Source: Bryobacteraceae bacterium (lineage in GTDB: Bacteria; Acidobacteriota; Terriglobia; Bryobacterales; Bryobacteraceae). Taken from it: DNA of 64,000 nt. Below the pieces are notes generated by a model. It had not been told where the DNA came from and made no database searches. It was given only the letters and a program-made list of their open reading frames with translations. This document shows, in pieces, positions 51,869 through 60,928 of this stretch (the first letter of the stretch is position 1; each line of letters opens with the position of its first letter). The stretch spans positions 62,001-126,000 of the forward strand of contig JAHCHE010000020.1 in NCBI GenBank assembly GCA_026129905.1, written 5' to 3'. Position numbers and translations under genes: made by a program.

Positions 51869-54292
51869 ATGGCTAAATCCCTCGTCATCGTCGAGTCGCC
51901 GGCGAAGGCGAAAACAATCGGAAAGTACCTCGGCCGCGATTTTACGGTCAAAGCTTCGCTCGGCCACATCATGGACCTTCCCAAGAAGGACCTGGCGGTG
52001 GACGTCAACCGTAACTTCACGCCCCGGTACGAGGTAATCGAAGGCAAGAAGAAGCTCATCCAGGAGTTGAAGCGGGCCGCCGACGGATCGGAAGCCATCT
52101 ACCTGGCCGCCGACCCGGACCGCGAGGGCGAGGCCATCTGCTATCACCTCGCCGAAGTGCTCCAGTCCAACGGCAAAAAGGCCTCTCCCAGGATCTATCG
52201 GGTGATGTTCAACGAGATCACCGCGAAGGCGGTCCGAGAAGCCTTTAAGCGCCCCGGTTTCGTGAACGAGAGGCTAGTGGACGCGCAGCAGGCGCGGCGG
52301 GTGCTGGACCGCCTGGTGGGCTACAAGATCTCGCCGCTGCTGTGGGACAAGGTCCGGCGTGGCCTGTCGGCGGGGCGCGTGCAGACGGTGGCGCTGCGGC
52401 TCATCGTCGAGCGCGAACGCGAGATCCAGGCGTTTCAGAAACGCGAATACTGGACGATCGACGCCAGTCTCAAGGCGAAGAAGCCGCCGCCGCTCACCGC
52501 CCGGCTGGCCAGACGCGACGACAAATCGGTAGAGATCCCGGACGAGGCCGCCGCCACCCGGATCGTCAACGCGCTGGATGGGGCCGAGTACGTGGTGCGG
52601 TCGGTCGCCACAAAAGAGAAGAAACGGAACCCCGTCCCGCCGTTCATCACCTCGACGCTCCAGCAGGAGGCGGCGCGGAAGCTCCGCTTCAGCGTGAAGC
52701 GGACGATGGGGCTGGCGCAAAGGCTGTACGAGGGCGTCGATCTCGGCAAGGAAGGCTCCGTCGGCCTCATTACTTATATGCGAACGGATTCGACCCGCGT
52801 TTCCAACGACGCGCTGGCCGATGTCCGGGAACTGATAGGACAGCGCTACGGCGCGAACTACCTGCCCGAAGGGCCGGTCTTCTACCGGAGCAAGAAGGAT
52901 GCCCAGGACGCCCACGAGGCGATTCGCCCAACCTCGGCCGCCCTGACGCCCGATGAAGTCGCTTCCTACCTGGCCGAGGACGAGCTGAAGCTCTACCGCC
53001 TGATCTGGCAGCGGTTCGTGGCGTCGCAGATGATGCCCGCGCTGTTCGACCAAACGACGATCGAGGTCGCCGCCCGGGGCAACGACGCGTCGAACTACCT
53101 GTTCCGCGCCACCGGTTCCGTCCCCAAGTTCGACGGTTTCCTCGCGGTCTACGAAGAGGGCAAGGACCAGAAGGATGAGGAAGACGAGGAACTGGCGCAC
53201 AAGCTGCCGGCGGTGACGCAGGGAGAAACGCTCGGCTTCCGCGCGCTGCTGCCGGAGCAGCACTTCACGGAGCCGCCGCCGCGGTTCACCGAAGCGACGC
53301 TGGTGAAGGAACTCGAGTCCGACGGCGTCGGCCGGCCTTCCACCTACGCCGCCATCCTCTCGACCATACAGGAGCGCGAGTACGTCACTAAGCAAGGAGG
53401 GCGCTTTCATCCCACCGAACTGGGCATGGTGGTGACGGACCTGCTGCTGGGCTCGTTCAACGACATCTTCGACGTCCGCTACACGGCCCGGATGGAAGAG
53501 GAACTCGACGAAATCGAGGAAGGTAAGCTCGATTGGCGCGAGGCCATGGCCGAGTTCTACGACAAGTTTCAGGCCGACCTCGAACGCGCCTCCACCGAGA
53601 TGGCCAACATCAAGCGGATGGAGGAGCCCACCGACCAGCTTTGCGAAAAGTGCGGGCGGCCGATGGTGATCAAGTGGGGCCGCCACGGCCGCTTCATGGC
53701 CTGTTCCGGCTATCCCGAATGCACCAATACCCGCGAGGTGGCGCTCGAAGGGGCGGAGGAGACCGCCGCGAGCGAAGAGGGCGAGGAGTACTGCGTCAAC
53801 TGCGGCCGCCCCATGGTGCTGAAGAAGGGCCGCTTCGGCCAGTTTTACGCCTGCTCCGGCTATCCGGACTGCAAGACCACCAAGGCCCTCGACGGCCAGC
53901 AGAAGAAGGCGGACGTCCCGCTGGAAGAGCCCTGCCCGCAGTGCGGCAACACGCTGGTCCGCAAGTCCGGCCGGTTCGGCGAATTCATCGCGTGCAGCAA
54001 CTATCCGGCCTGCAAGTACGTCAAGCAAAAGACGATCGGCGTGGCCTGCCCGAAATGCTCCGAAGGGGAACTGGTGGAGCGCCGTTCCAAGCGCGGCAAG
54101 ACCTTCTACGGCTGCAACCGTTATCCCGGCTGTGACTTCGTCGCGTGGAACAAGCCGGTGGCCGAGGCGTGTCCCGAGTGCGGCAGCAGCTACCTGCTCG
54201 AAAAATGGCAGAAGGCCGGCGGCGTCTTGCAGTGCCCCAACGAAGGGTGCAAATACAAGAGGAAACTGGAGCCGGAGAAAGCCACGGCATAA
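51869..54292 (+). CDS. topA: DNA topoisomerase I
   Basis: TopA relaxes negative supercoils by single-strand breakage. The 807-residue type IA enzyme starts SLVIVESPAKAKTIGKYLG (TOPRIM) with LAADPDREGEAICYHLAE, and the catalytic Tyr303 sits in GLITYMRTDSTRVS. Five C-terminal zinc ribbons follow, beginning CEKCGRPMVIK, CVNCGRPMVLK, CPQCGNTL, CPKCSEGEL and CPECGSSY, more than in many homologues. It is downstream of dprA by 154 bases, an order seen in many bacteria. Confidence 0.98.
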   Translation: MAKSLVIVESPAKAKTIGKYLGRDFTVKASLGHIMDLPKKDLAVDVNRNFTPRYEVIEGKKKLIQELKRAADGSEAIYLAADPDREGEAICYHLAEVLQSNGKKASPRIYRVMFNEITAKAVREAFKRPGFVNERLVDAQQARRVLDRLVGYKISPLLWDKVRRGLSAGRVQTVALRLIVEREREIQAFQKREYWTIDASLKAKKPPPLTARLARRDDKSVEIPDEAAATRIVNALDGAEYVVRSVATKEKKRNPVPPFITSTLQQEAARKLRFSVKRTMGLAQRLYEGVDLGKEGSVGLITYMRTDSTRVSNDALADVRELIGQRYGANYLPEGPVFYRSKKDAQDAHEAIRPTSAALTPDEVASYLAEDELKLYRLIWQRFVASQMMPALFDQTTIEVAARGNDASNYLFRATGSVPKFDGFLAVYEEGKDQKDEEDEELAHKLPAVTQGETLGFRALLPEQHFTEPPPRFTEATLVKELESDGVGRPSTYAAILSTIQEREYVTKQGGRFHPTELGMVVTDLLLGSFNDIFDVRYTARMEEELDEIEEGKLDWREAMAEFYDKFQADLERASTEMANIKRMEEPTDQLCEKCGRPMVIKWGRHGRFMACSGYPECTNTREVALEGAEETAASEEGEEYCVNCGRPMVLKKGRFGQFYACSGYPDCKTTKALDGQQKKADVPLEEPCPQCGNTLVRKSGRFGEFIACSNYPACKYVKQKTIGVACPKCSEGELVERRSKRGKTFYGCNRYPGCDFVAWNKPVAEACPECGSSYLLEKWQKAGGVLQCPNEGCKYKRKLEPEKATA

Positions 54293-54307
54293 TCCGCGCG
54301 TGGGCGC

Positions 54308-56440
54308 ATGCTCCACTTATTGGTCCGGCTGCTGCTGAAGTTACTCTACCGGGTAACGGTTGAAGGCCGGCCGCCGGAGAGCGCCCCCGAGCGGCTCCTC
54401 ATCGTCGCCAATCACGTTTCGCTGCTGGATCCCGTTCTGCTCGAGGCGCACTTGCCGTACCGGCCGATCTGGGTGGTCCACACCGACGTGGTCCGCTACT
54501 GGTACTTCCGCCTGGTGAGCCGCCTGATCTCCTACGTGGTGGTGGACCCGACAAAGCCGCACGCCGTGAAGGCGCTGGTGCGTGAGATCGAATCGGGCCG
54601 GCCAGTGGGAATCTTCCCCGAAGGGCGCATCACCGTGACGGGCGGCCTGATGAAGGTCTACGACAGCCCGGCGTTTCTGGCCGCGAGAACGGGGGCCGCG
54701 ATACTTCCCGTCCACATCTCCGGCGCCGAGTACACGCCCTTCAGCCGGATGAAGCCGCCGTTCCCCAGGAACTGGTTTCCGCGCATCCGCCTGACGGTGT
54801 TCCCGATCGAGAAGATCGAAATGCCGGAGGCGGCGGGGGGCCGCGAGCGGCGCCGAATCGCCACGCGCCGGCTGCGCGACCTGATGGTGGACATCGGGTT
54901 CCGCTCGCGCAGCCGCGGGACGCTGTACGAGGCCTTCCTTGACGCCGTCCGGCTGTACGGGCGGCGCACGAAAATCCTCGACGACATCAACCGGCGGGGC
55001 CATACTTACGGGGGGCTGCTGAAGGCGGCCCTAGCCCTGGGACGTTTGACCAGCCGCATCGCCGCCGAGAGCGAGACGGTCGGCGTGCTGATGCCGAATG
55101 CCTTCCCCACCGTGGCGTTGCTGCTGGGGATGTTCGCCGCCCGGCGCATTCCGGCCATGATGAATTACACGGCGGGCGTCGAAGGTATGCAGTCGGCCTG
55201 CGCGACGGCAGGGATCGAGACGGTGGTGACATCGCGGGTGTTTCTGGAGCGGGCGCGCCTGGTCGAGAAAGCGGCGCAGCTACGGAACGTGAGGCTCATC
55301 TACCTGGAAGATTTGCGGCCGCAGTTCGGCGTCCGTGACAAGCTCTGGCTGCTCAGTTACGCGCTGCGATTTCCGAGAGCGGCGGCGCGGCCTGCCCGGC
55401 CGGAGGAACCAGCGATCGTGCTATTCACGTCGGGCTCCGAGGGCAAGCCGAAGGGCGTGGTTCTCAGCCACGACTCGATCCTCGCCAACGTCGCCCAGGT
55501 GAAGGCGGTGATCGACTTCACCAGCCGCGACAAACTACTGTCCGCCCTGCCGCTGTTTCATTCCTTTGGCCTGACGGCGGGCGTGTTCGTGCCGCTGCTT
55601 TCAGGGGCGGGCATTCTGCTCTACCCGTCGCCGCTCCACTTCCGTATCATTCCCGAGATGGCCTACGGTTACGATTGCACCGCGCTTCTGGGAACGCCGG
55701 TCTTTCTGGCGCACTACGGCCGGGCGGCGAACCCCTACGACTTCTACCAGGTGCGGCTGGTGATCGCGGGCGCGGAGAAGCTGAGCGACGAGGTTCGCGG
55801 GCTGTGGCAGGAGAAGTTCGGCATCCGGATTCTGGAGGGCTACGGCGTCACCGAGTGCTCTCCCGTGCTGGCGGTGAATACGCCCTTCGAGCACAAGGCT
55901 GGCACGGTGGGCAGGCTTCTGCCCGGCATCGAGGGCCGCGTGGAGGCGGTCGAGGGGATCGAGCAGGGCGGCGAACTCCGGGTGCGCGGACCGAACGTGA
56001 TGCTCGGCTATTTGAAGTCCGACAAGCCGGGCGCGATCGAGCGCCCTGTCCAGGGCTGGTACGCCACCGGCGACGTCGTCGAGATCGACCGCGAGGGCTT
56101 CGTGCGGATCACGGGACGGCTGAAGCGGTTCGCCAAGGTGGCGGGCGAGATGGTGTCGCTCGAACTCGCCGAGCGAATCGCGGCGGCCGCTTCCCGCCAG
56201 GCTTCGGCGGCTACGACCCAATCGAAGACGGATCGGGGCGAGCTGATTGTACTGTTCACGGAAAACCCCGCGCTGCGCCGCGACGATCTGATCGCCGCCG
56301 CCAGGAAGCTTGGGCTGCCCGAACTGGCCGTCGCGCGGAGGATCGAGGTCGTGGACAAGCTGCCGGTGCTCGCCTCGGGGAAGTTCGACTACGTGAAGCT
56401 GAAATCGATGGCCGAGGCGCTGTCGCGCGAGTCCCGATGA
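54308..56440 (+). CDS. aas: Bifunctional lysophospholipid acyltransferase / acyl-ACP synthetase
   Basis: Aas re-acylates lysophosphatidylethanolamine with fatty acids activated on ACP. The 710-residue fusion is close to the E. coli length. The PlsC-like domain (1-200) has the HxxxxD motif in NHVSLLD (His36-Asp41) and GIFPEGRITVTGG. The AMP-binding domain has FTSGSEGKPKGVVLSHDSIL, GYGVTECSPVLAVN and GWYATGDVVEIDREGFVRI. It overlaps the next gene by four bases (ATGA). Confidence 0.93.
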   Translation: MLHLLVRLLLKLLYRVTVEGRPPESAPERLLIVANHVSLLDPVLLEAHLPYRPIWVVHTDVVRYWYFRLVSRLISYVVVDPTKPHAVKALVREIESGRPVGIFPEGRITVTGGLMKVYDSPAFLAARTGAAILPVHISGAEYTPFSRMKPPFPRNWFPRIRLTVFPIEKIEMPEAAGGRERRRIATRRLRDLMVDIGFRSRSRGTLYEAFLDAVRLYGRRTKILDDINRRGHTYGGLLKAALALGRLTSRIAAESETVGVLMPNAFPTVALLLGMFAARRIPAMMNYTAGVEGMQSACATAGIETVVTSRVFLERARLVEKAAQLRNVRLIYLEDLRPQFGVRDKLWLLSYALRFPRAAARPARPEEPAIVLFTSGSEGKPKGVVLSHDSILANVAQVKAVIDFTSRDKLLSALPLFHSFGLTAGVFVPLLSGAGILLYPSPLHFRIIPEMAYGYDCTALLGTPVFLAHYGRAANPYDFYQVRLVIAGAEKLSDEVRGLWQEKFGIRILEGYGVTECSPVLAVNTPFEHKAGTVGRLLPGIEGRVEAVEGIEQGGELRVRGPNVMLGYLKSDKPGAIERPVQGWYATGDVVEIDREGFVRITGRLKRFAKVAGEMVSLELAERIAAAASRQASAATTQSKTDRGELIVLFTENPALRRDDLIAAARKLGLPELAVARRIEVVDKLPVLASGKFDYVKLKSMAEALSRESR

Positions 56441-57771
56441 CGGGCGGAGTCAAGGTGAACGCGTACTCCCGGCGCGAGCAGCGCGGCTGGTACTTCTACG
56501 ATTGGGCCAACTCGGCCTTCATGACCACCGTGGTCACGCTGTTCTTCGGCCCGTACCTGACCTCGCTCGCCAAAGCGGCGGCCGGGGAGGATGGCTACGT
56601 CGCCTTCGCCGGCCTTCGCATCACCCCGCAGGCGGTGTGGCCGTACCTGGTGTCGGCGTCGGTTCTGACGCAGGTGCTTGCGTTGCCGCTGGTGGGCGCG
56701 ATCGCCGATTACGCGCGGCGCAAGAAGGAGATGCTGGGCCTGCTCGCCTTCGCCGGCGCGGGAGCGACCCTGTGCATGTATCTGCTGGAAGGCGACGCGT
56801 ACCTGTTCGGCGCGGCGCTATTCCTGGTGGCCAACTTCGCCTTTGGAGCTTCCGTCGTCATCTACAACTCCTTTCTGCCGGAGATCGCTGGTCCGGATGA
56901 GCGGGATGCGGTGTCGTCGAACGGCTGGGGCCTGGGGTACGCCGGCGGCGCGCTGCTCCTGGTGTTGAACCTGGTCCTGTACGCCAGGGCGGACGACTTC
57001 GGCATTACCGAAGGGCAGGCGGTGCGGCTGAGCCTGGCTTCGGCGGGCGCCTGGTGGGGCGTCTTCACGCTGATTCCGCTGGCGACGCTGCGCAATCGCG
57101 GCGGCAAACGGTTGCCGGCCGGGGATAACTACGTTACGGCCGGCGTGCGGCAGCTTGTTCACACGTTACGTCGCGCGCGCGCCTTTCCGCAGACGCTGCT
57201 GTTTCTGGTCGCCTACCTGGTTTACAACGACGGCATCCAGACCGTCATCAACCTTGCGGCGCAATTCGGGCAGGAGGAAGTGGGACTGCCGTTATCGGCG
57301 CTGACGACGGCGATCCTGATTTCCCAAATCGTGGCCTTTTTCGGCGCGATTGCGTTTAAATATGTGGCATTCGCTATCGGAAACAAGCGGGCGGTGATGG
57401 TCAGCCTGGTGATCTGGTCCGGCACGCTGTTCTACGTTTACGCGGGCGTACATAGCGCCGGCGAGTTCTACCTGCTGGCCGCGATCATCGGCACGGTGCT
57501 GGGCGGGAGTCAGGCGCTGAGCCGGTCCATCTTCTCGTTCCTGATCCCGAAAGGTCAGGAAGCGGAGTATTTCAGCCTCTACGAGATCAGCGACAAGGGA
57601 ACAAGCTGGCTTGGCCCGCTCTTTTTCGGCCTGGCGCTGGACTTCACCGGGCGTTACCGGACGGCGGTTCTGTCGCTGATTGTCTTCTTCCTGGTGGGCA
57701 TGGCGCTACTGGCGTTCGTTGACGTCCGCAGAGCCGCCGCCGAAGCCGGCAATGCGCCGCCGGCGGCCTAG
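56437..57771 (+). CDS. UMF1-family MFS transporter
   Basis: A 444-residue membrane protein with about twelve helices. YFYDWANSAFMTTVVTLFF is the UMF1/BtlA/Atg22-type signature, followed by LPLVGAIADYARRKKEMLG (MFS motif A-like), VVIYNSFLPEIAG and SNGWGLGYAGGALLLVLN. The ATG overlaps the aas stop, so translation is coupled, which suggests a link with phospholipid turnover; the transported compound is unknown. The much longer upstream frame is an artefact within aas. Confidence 0.93.
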   Translation: MTGGVKVNAYSRREQRGWYFYDWANSAFMTTVVTLFFGPYLTSLAKAAAGEDGYVAFAGLRITPQAVWPYLVSASVLTQVLALPLVGAIADYARRKKEMLGLLAFAGAGATLCMYLLEGDAYLFGAALFLVANFAFGASVVIYNSFLPEIAGPDERDAVSSNGWGLGYAGGALLLVLNLVLYARADDFGITEGQAVRLSLASAGAWWGVFTLIPLATLRNRGGKRLPAGDNYVTAGVRQLVHTLRRARAFPQTLLFLVAYLVYNDGIQTVINLAAQFGQEEVGLPLSALTTAILISQIVAFFGAIAFKYVAFAIGNKRAVMVSLVIWSGTLFYVYAGVHSAGEFYLLAAIIGTVLGGSQALSRSIFSFLIPKGQEAEYFSLYEISDKGTSWLGPLFFGLALDFTGRYRTAVLSLIVFFLVGMALLAFVDVRRAAAEAGNAPPAA

Positions 57772-57776
57772 TTTAA

Positions 57777-58434
57777 CTAACTCGGCGGCGCTGGCATTCT
57801 GGCAGCGTGCCGCGTCCGCCGCGCGACCGCCTCACGGATGCGCCGGGCTTCGCCGTCCGAAAAGAATAGCCGCCCCTTCGAAATGTCGTCCAAGACCTTG
57901 TGACCCCATCCGGCTTGCATCAGGCCGGCCCGCGGGTGCGATTGCTCGCCTGGAAGTAGGTGCCCGAGTTCATGCGCGATCGCGTGGCCGAGCACCTGCT
58001 CCAGATTCGCCGACGAGTTCGTTTGGTTCGCCACGCATTGCCGCACCCGCAGGAGGGAAACCGTGGCGTAGACGCCCTGATCGCCGCCGTTCAACGCATA
58101 TCCGAGGGCGGATGGATCGATGTAATCCAGTGGCGCCGGCGCTATCCGCGCGATGATCGTGCCGTCAGGCCGGGGGTGGGCAGGGCTGGGGCCGCCCCGG
58201 CTTGACATCGTCGGCTCGACAATCGATCCACGCAAGAGCGACCCCCGCCGCGGCGAAGACGCGTTCTGTTTACGCTTTGGCGGCTGCCAGGGTTCCGGGG
58301 GGAACTCCGGCCAGGTCGTGAATCAGCGCGGGCTGAACGGAATTGCCGTGCAGGTTTTCTTGCGCGGCGGCGGTTTGCGCCGCCAAGCCGATGATAACTA
58401 CCGTCTTCCAGACCGCCTTGCCGCCAATTCCCAT
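57777..58434 (-). pseudogene. Inactivated exported zinc metalloprotease-like gene
   Basis: Read from ATG 58434 (GGAAGG site upstream), a signal peptide MGIGGKAVWKTVVIIGLAAQ leads to DLAGVPPGTLAAAKA and then an in-frame TAA at 58270-58272. Beyond the stop the same frame continues sensibly (TERVFAAAGVALAWIDC), implying that a Gln codon mutated to TAA. Near 58172-58176, a run of five G on the plus strand, the frame shifts by one base and the rest reads IIARIAPAPLDYIDP, then HAIAHELGHLLPGEQSHPRA with the zincin HExxH motif. Two independent lesions make it a pseudogene; a 152-residue frame from 58235 could still express the HExxH part. Confidence 0.75.
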
Positions 58435-58559
58435 TTGCGCCTTCCGCTCCGGCCGGAAAGGCGGGGATCACGCGGCAAAACTACAAAATGAAATTAAGAT
58501 TCCTTCATCCGGTGATATGCTGAGGCGGACGGAACGCGTCGCCCGCGAGGAGCGCATTA

Positions 58560-58757
58560 ATGCGCCGAATTCTCGTGGATTGTGCCCGCTCGCGCAAGTG
58601 CCGGAAACGAGGCGGCGGCGCGCCTCAACTCACTTTCGACGAGAACCTCGCCCCGGATGAGCGGGTGGAAACGGACCTTGTGGCGCTGGATGACGCGCTC
58701 GAAGCCCTGTCTGGCGACGGCTTTCACCAGCAAATTCCACCTGGATTGTTCGGCTGA
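58560..58757 (+). pseudogene. Fragment of an ECF sigma factor gene
   Basis: The 65-codon frame reads MRRILVDCARSRKCRKRGGG, then DLVALDDALEALS, which is the linker between regions 2 and 4 of the TIGR02999-type ECF sigma factors common in Acidobacteria. Region 2 is absent upstream and region 4 does not follow: after EALS the sequence loses the expected RQSRIVELRFFGG. It is therefore a remnant. The rest of 58435-58793 holds nothing else. Confidence 0.7.
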
Positions 58758-58793
58758 TAGTTGCTTTTTTTCGGCCGCGGTGAGGCGATAGTA

Positions 58794-59033
58794 TCACGCT
58801 AGCGCTCTCTGCCTGCCATTGGGCCGCAGACGATCTCCTGCCACAGAGGACTGTAGAACGTCTACATCCGCAAAGGCGGGGCCGAGCCGGGCGCGCAGTT
58901 CCGCGGCAAACATCGAGGCGGCCCAGATGCGTTCCGCAACGCGCTCCATCGGAATGCCGAACTCGACGGCGAGACGGGGGACCGATTTTCCGCCGCGGTA
59001 GTGTTCGTAGAGTTCCAGAGCGAGCGATTTCAT
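58794..59033 (-). CDS. Small protein with a helix-turn-helix-like region
   Basis: A 79-residue protein starting MKSLALELYEHYRGGKSVPR, followed by LAVEFGIPMERVAERIWAA, which has the spacing of a helix-turn-helix. The C-terminus is basic and less ordered. I chose ATG 59033 with GAGGG upstream; ATG 59051 in the same frame is an alternative. It is divergent from the GAF-ANTAR gene. Function unknown. Confidence 0.45.
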   Translation of the reverse strand: MKSLALELYEHYRGGKSVPRLAVEFGIPMERVAERIWAASMFAAELRARLGPAFADVDVLQSSVAGDRLRPNGRQRALA

Positions 59034-59065
59034 GGCGCCCTCTGCTCTCATAGTGCCCTCAGGCG

Positions 59066-59078
59066 CGCGATAATCGCG
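59066..59078. promoter_or_regulatory. Palindrome in the divergent region before the GAF-ANTAR gene
   Basis: CGCGAT and ATCGCG are perfect arms around a single A. The site lies between the divergent starts at 59033 and 59146, so it could be an operator for either gene. Confidence 0.35.
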
Positions 59079-59145
59079 GGCAATTATGACCCGAATAGAA
59101 ATTTTGGATTGGACGGCCCGGCCGGCGGGCGCTTAGGGTGGAAAT

Positions 59146-59898
59146 ATGGCGTCGTCACGCGCGACGGAGGTTCCGGGCTCCCAGGTGGCGATGTTGCGCC
59201 GCATCAGCAGCATCGTGAGTTCGGATCTTTCACTCGACGAGATACTGGGCGAAGTGATTGGATTCGCGGTCCAAGCGACGGCGTGCGACGCGTGCCTGGT
59301 TTACCTGATCGACAGCGCGACCGGAGAGATGGTGTTGCGCGCATCGCAGGCGCCGCACGCGGCGGACCTAGGCACGCTGCGAATGCAACTCGGGGAAGGC
59401 GTTACGGGCTGGGTGGCCGAGCACAAATCGGTGGTGGCGCTCGGCTCCAACGCCGGAGGCGACTCCCGGTTCAAGCACATCCAGGGACTCATCGAGGACA
59501 CGTACGAGGCCATCCTCTCGGTTCCGCTCGTCAGTGGAGGCGCCGCCGTCGGCGTCATCAATGTGCATCACCGGGAGCCGCACAAGCACAGTCCGGAGGA
59601 AATCGCCATGGCGGTGTTCATCGGCGAGCAACTCGGCGGCGCGATCGCCAAGGCGCTGCTGGAGGACGAAAAGGCGCGCCTGCTGGAAGAGGCCCTGGAA
59701 ATGAAGCGCGAGCTGGAAACGCGGAAGCTGGTGGAGCGCGCCAAAGGAATCATCCAGCAGAAACATGGCATTACGGAGGAAGAGGCGTACCTGCGGCTGC
59801 GGAATCAAAGCCGGCGCCTCCGCCGCCCGATGAAGGAACTCGCCGAAGCCATTATCCTGGCGGAAGACCTTAACCGCTCCGGGGATCTCGCCGAGTAG
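59146..59898 (+). CDS. GAF-ANTAR transcription antitermination regulator
   Basis: A 250-residue signal-responsive RNA-binding regulator. The GAF domain spans about 25-165 (LDEILGEVIGFAVQATACDA, LGEGVTGWVAEHKSVVALG, SVPLVSGGAAVGVINVHHRE). A coiled linker (LLEEALEMKRELETRKLVER) connects to the ANTAR domain (about 190-240: RAKGIIQQKHGITEEEAYLR), which binds paired hairpins in leader RNAs and prevents termination. ANTAR proteins usually regulate nitrogen or lipid genes; no candidate target hairpin pair is obvious here. Confidence 0.93.
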   Translation: MASSRATEVPGSQVAMLRRISSIVSSDLSLDEILGEVIGFAVQATACDACLVYLIDSATGEMVLRASQAPHAADLGTLRMQLGEGVTGWVAEHKSVVALGSNAGGDSRFKHIQGLIEDTYEAILSVPLVSGGAAVGVINVHHREPHKHSPEEIAMAVFIGEQLGGAIAKALLEDEKARLLEEALEMKRELETRKLVERAKGIIQQKHGITEEEAYLRLRNQSRRLRRPMKELAEAIILAEDLNRSGDLAE

Positions 59899-60041
59899 CC
59901 GCAGGCGCTTGCTCCGTTCACAGTTGAAACGCCGTCGCGCTCGCTGTCACTTAGTTCTGGTCACAAGACCCAGGAATCGCCCAAAGTAGGGTATTGCGGT
60001 TTCGCGGGTTTCTGTGGTAAGTACCACCCAGAGGGATGCTC

Positions 60042-60866
60042 ATGAAGTCGCCCGCCCGACTGCGCCTGCTCCTCGTTGCCGCGCTCGCGGCCGCGCCGCT
60101 GTACAGCAACGGTGTCACCCCGCTGACCGACCGGGAAAAAGAAGAATTCCTGAAGCGCGCCCGGATCATCGCTTCACGGGCCCTTTCGCAGGGGATCACG
60201 GGTTCGCTCCGGGTCACGATGACCGACGGAAAGATAACCCACGACGCGCATGTTCAGACGATCGACGAATTCCGGGCCACCTTCACTTCGGCTCTCGGTT
60301 CCGAACTGAACTTCCGCGACACCTATCGCGGAAACATCGCCGGCTACCGGCTTGGCCGCCTTCTGCTGCTTGACATGATCCCGCCATCGGTGGAGCGGAA
60401 GGTGGGTGGCAAGTCCGCGGCCGTTACCTGGTGGATCGACGATGTCCTGATGACCGAGAAGGACCGCGTTCAGAAGAAGCTGGACCCGCCGGACAGGGAT
60501 CGCTGGAACCGGCAGATGCACATCGTACGTCTGTTTGATCAGTTGATCTACAACACGGATCGGAATCTCGGCAACCTCGTAATAACGCAGGACTGGAACG
60601 TTTGGATGATCGATCACACCCGGGCGTTCCGGATCCAAACGACGTTGCGGGACCCGAACAACCTCCAGCGGTGCGACCGGCTTCTGCTCGAGCAGTTGCG
60701 AAAGCTGGACCGCGAGTCGCTCACAAAGGCGCTCTACCCGATGTTGATGAAAGCGGAGATCGGCGGCATTCTTGCCAGGCGCGACCTGATCGTCAAGCAT
60801 TTCGAGGAACGGATCGCCGCGGAGGGCGAGGATGCGGTGCTGTACGATTACCTGGCGCGCCGCTGA
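60042..60866 (+). CDS. Exported protein kinase-like fold protein (FAM20/PI4K/HipA-like)
   Basis: A 274-residue protein with an N-terminal signal peptide (to about residue 22) and a domain resembling atypical kinases. DTYRGNIAGYRLGRLLLLDM with PPSVER (about 93-119) matches the N-lobe region. LFDQLIYNTDRNLGNLVI (164-181) has the Asp and Asn of the catalytic loop, and WNVWMIDHTRAF (185-196) has the metal-binding Asp in DFG position. Where related proteins have the ATP-binding Lys I see Gln72 (HVQTIDEF), so it may be a pseudokinase or use another Lys. ATG 60042 is preferred because GAGGG lies 6 bases upstream; the ATG at 60036 touches it. Substrate unknown. Confidence 0.65.
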   Translation: MKSPARLRLLLVAALAAAPLYSNGVTPLTDREKEEFLKRARIIASRALSQGITGSLRVTMTDGKITHDAHVQTIDEFRATFTSALGSELNFRDTYRGNIAGYRLGRLLLLDMIPPSVERKVGGKSAAVTWWIDDVLMTEKDRVQKKLDPPDRDRWNRQMHIVRLFDQLIYNTDRNLGNLVITQDWNVWMIDHTRAFRIQTTLRDPNNLQRCDRLLLEQLRKLDRESLTKALYPMLMKAEIGGILARRDLIVKHFEERIAAEGEDAVLYDYLARR

Positions 60867-60928
60867 GCCGGGAGTAAACTGAATAGGATAGGAAAGGGAA
60901 CTCAGCAAACCGCACAAGAGAGGAAACC

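Noticed and set aside
53635-54270. Repeated CxxC pairs as a possible separate zinc-finger gene
   Set aside because: They are in frame with and part of the topoisomerase I C-terminus.
55675-56436. Upstream extension of the UMF1 transporter frame
   Set aside because: It is aas read out of phase; the ATGA overlap at 56437 is the natural start.
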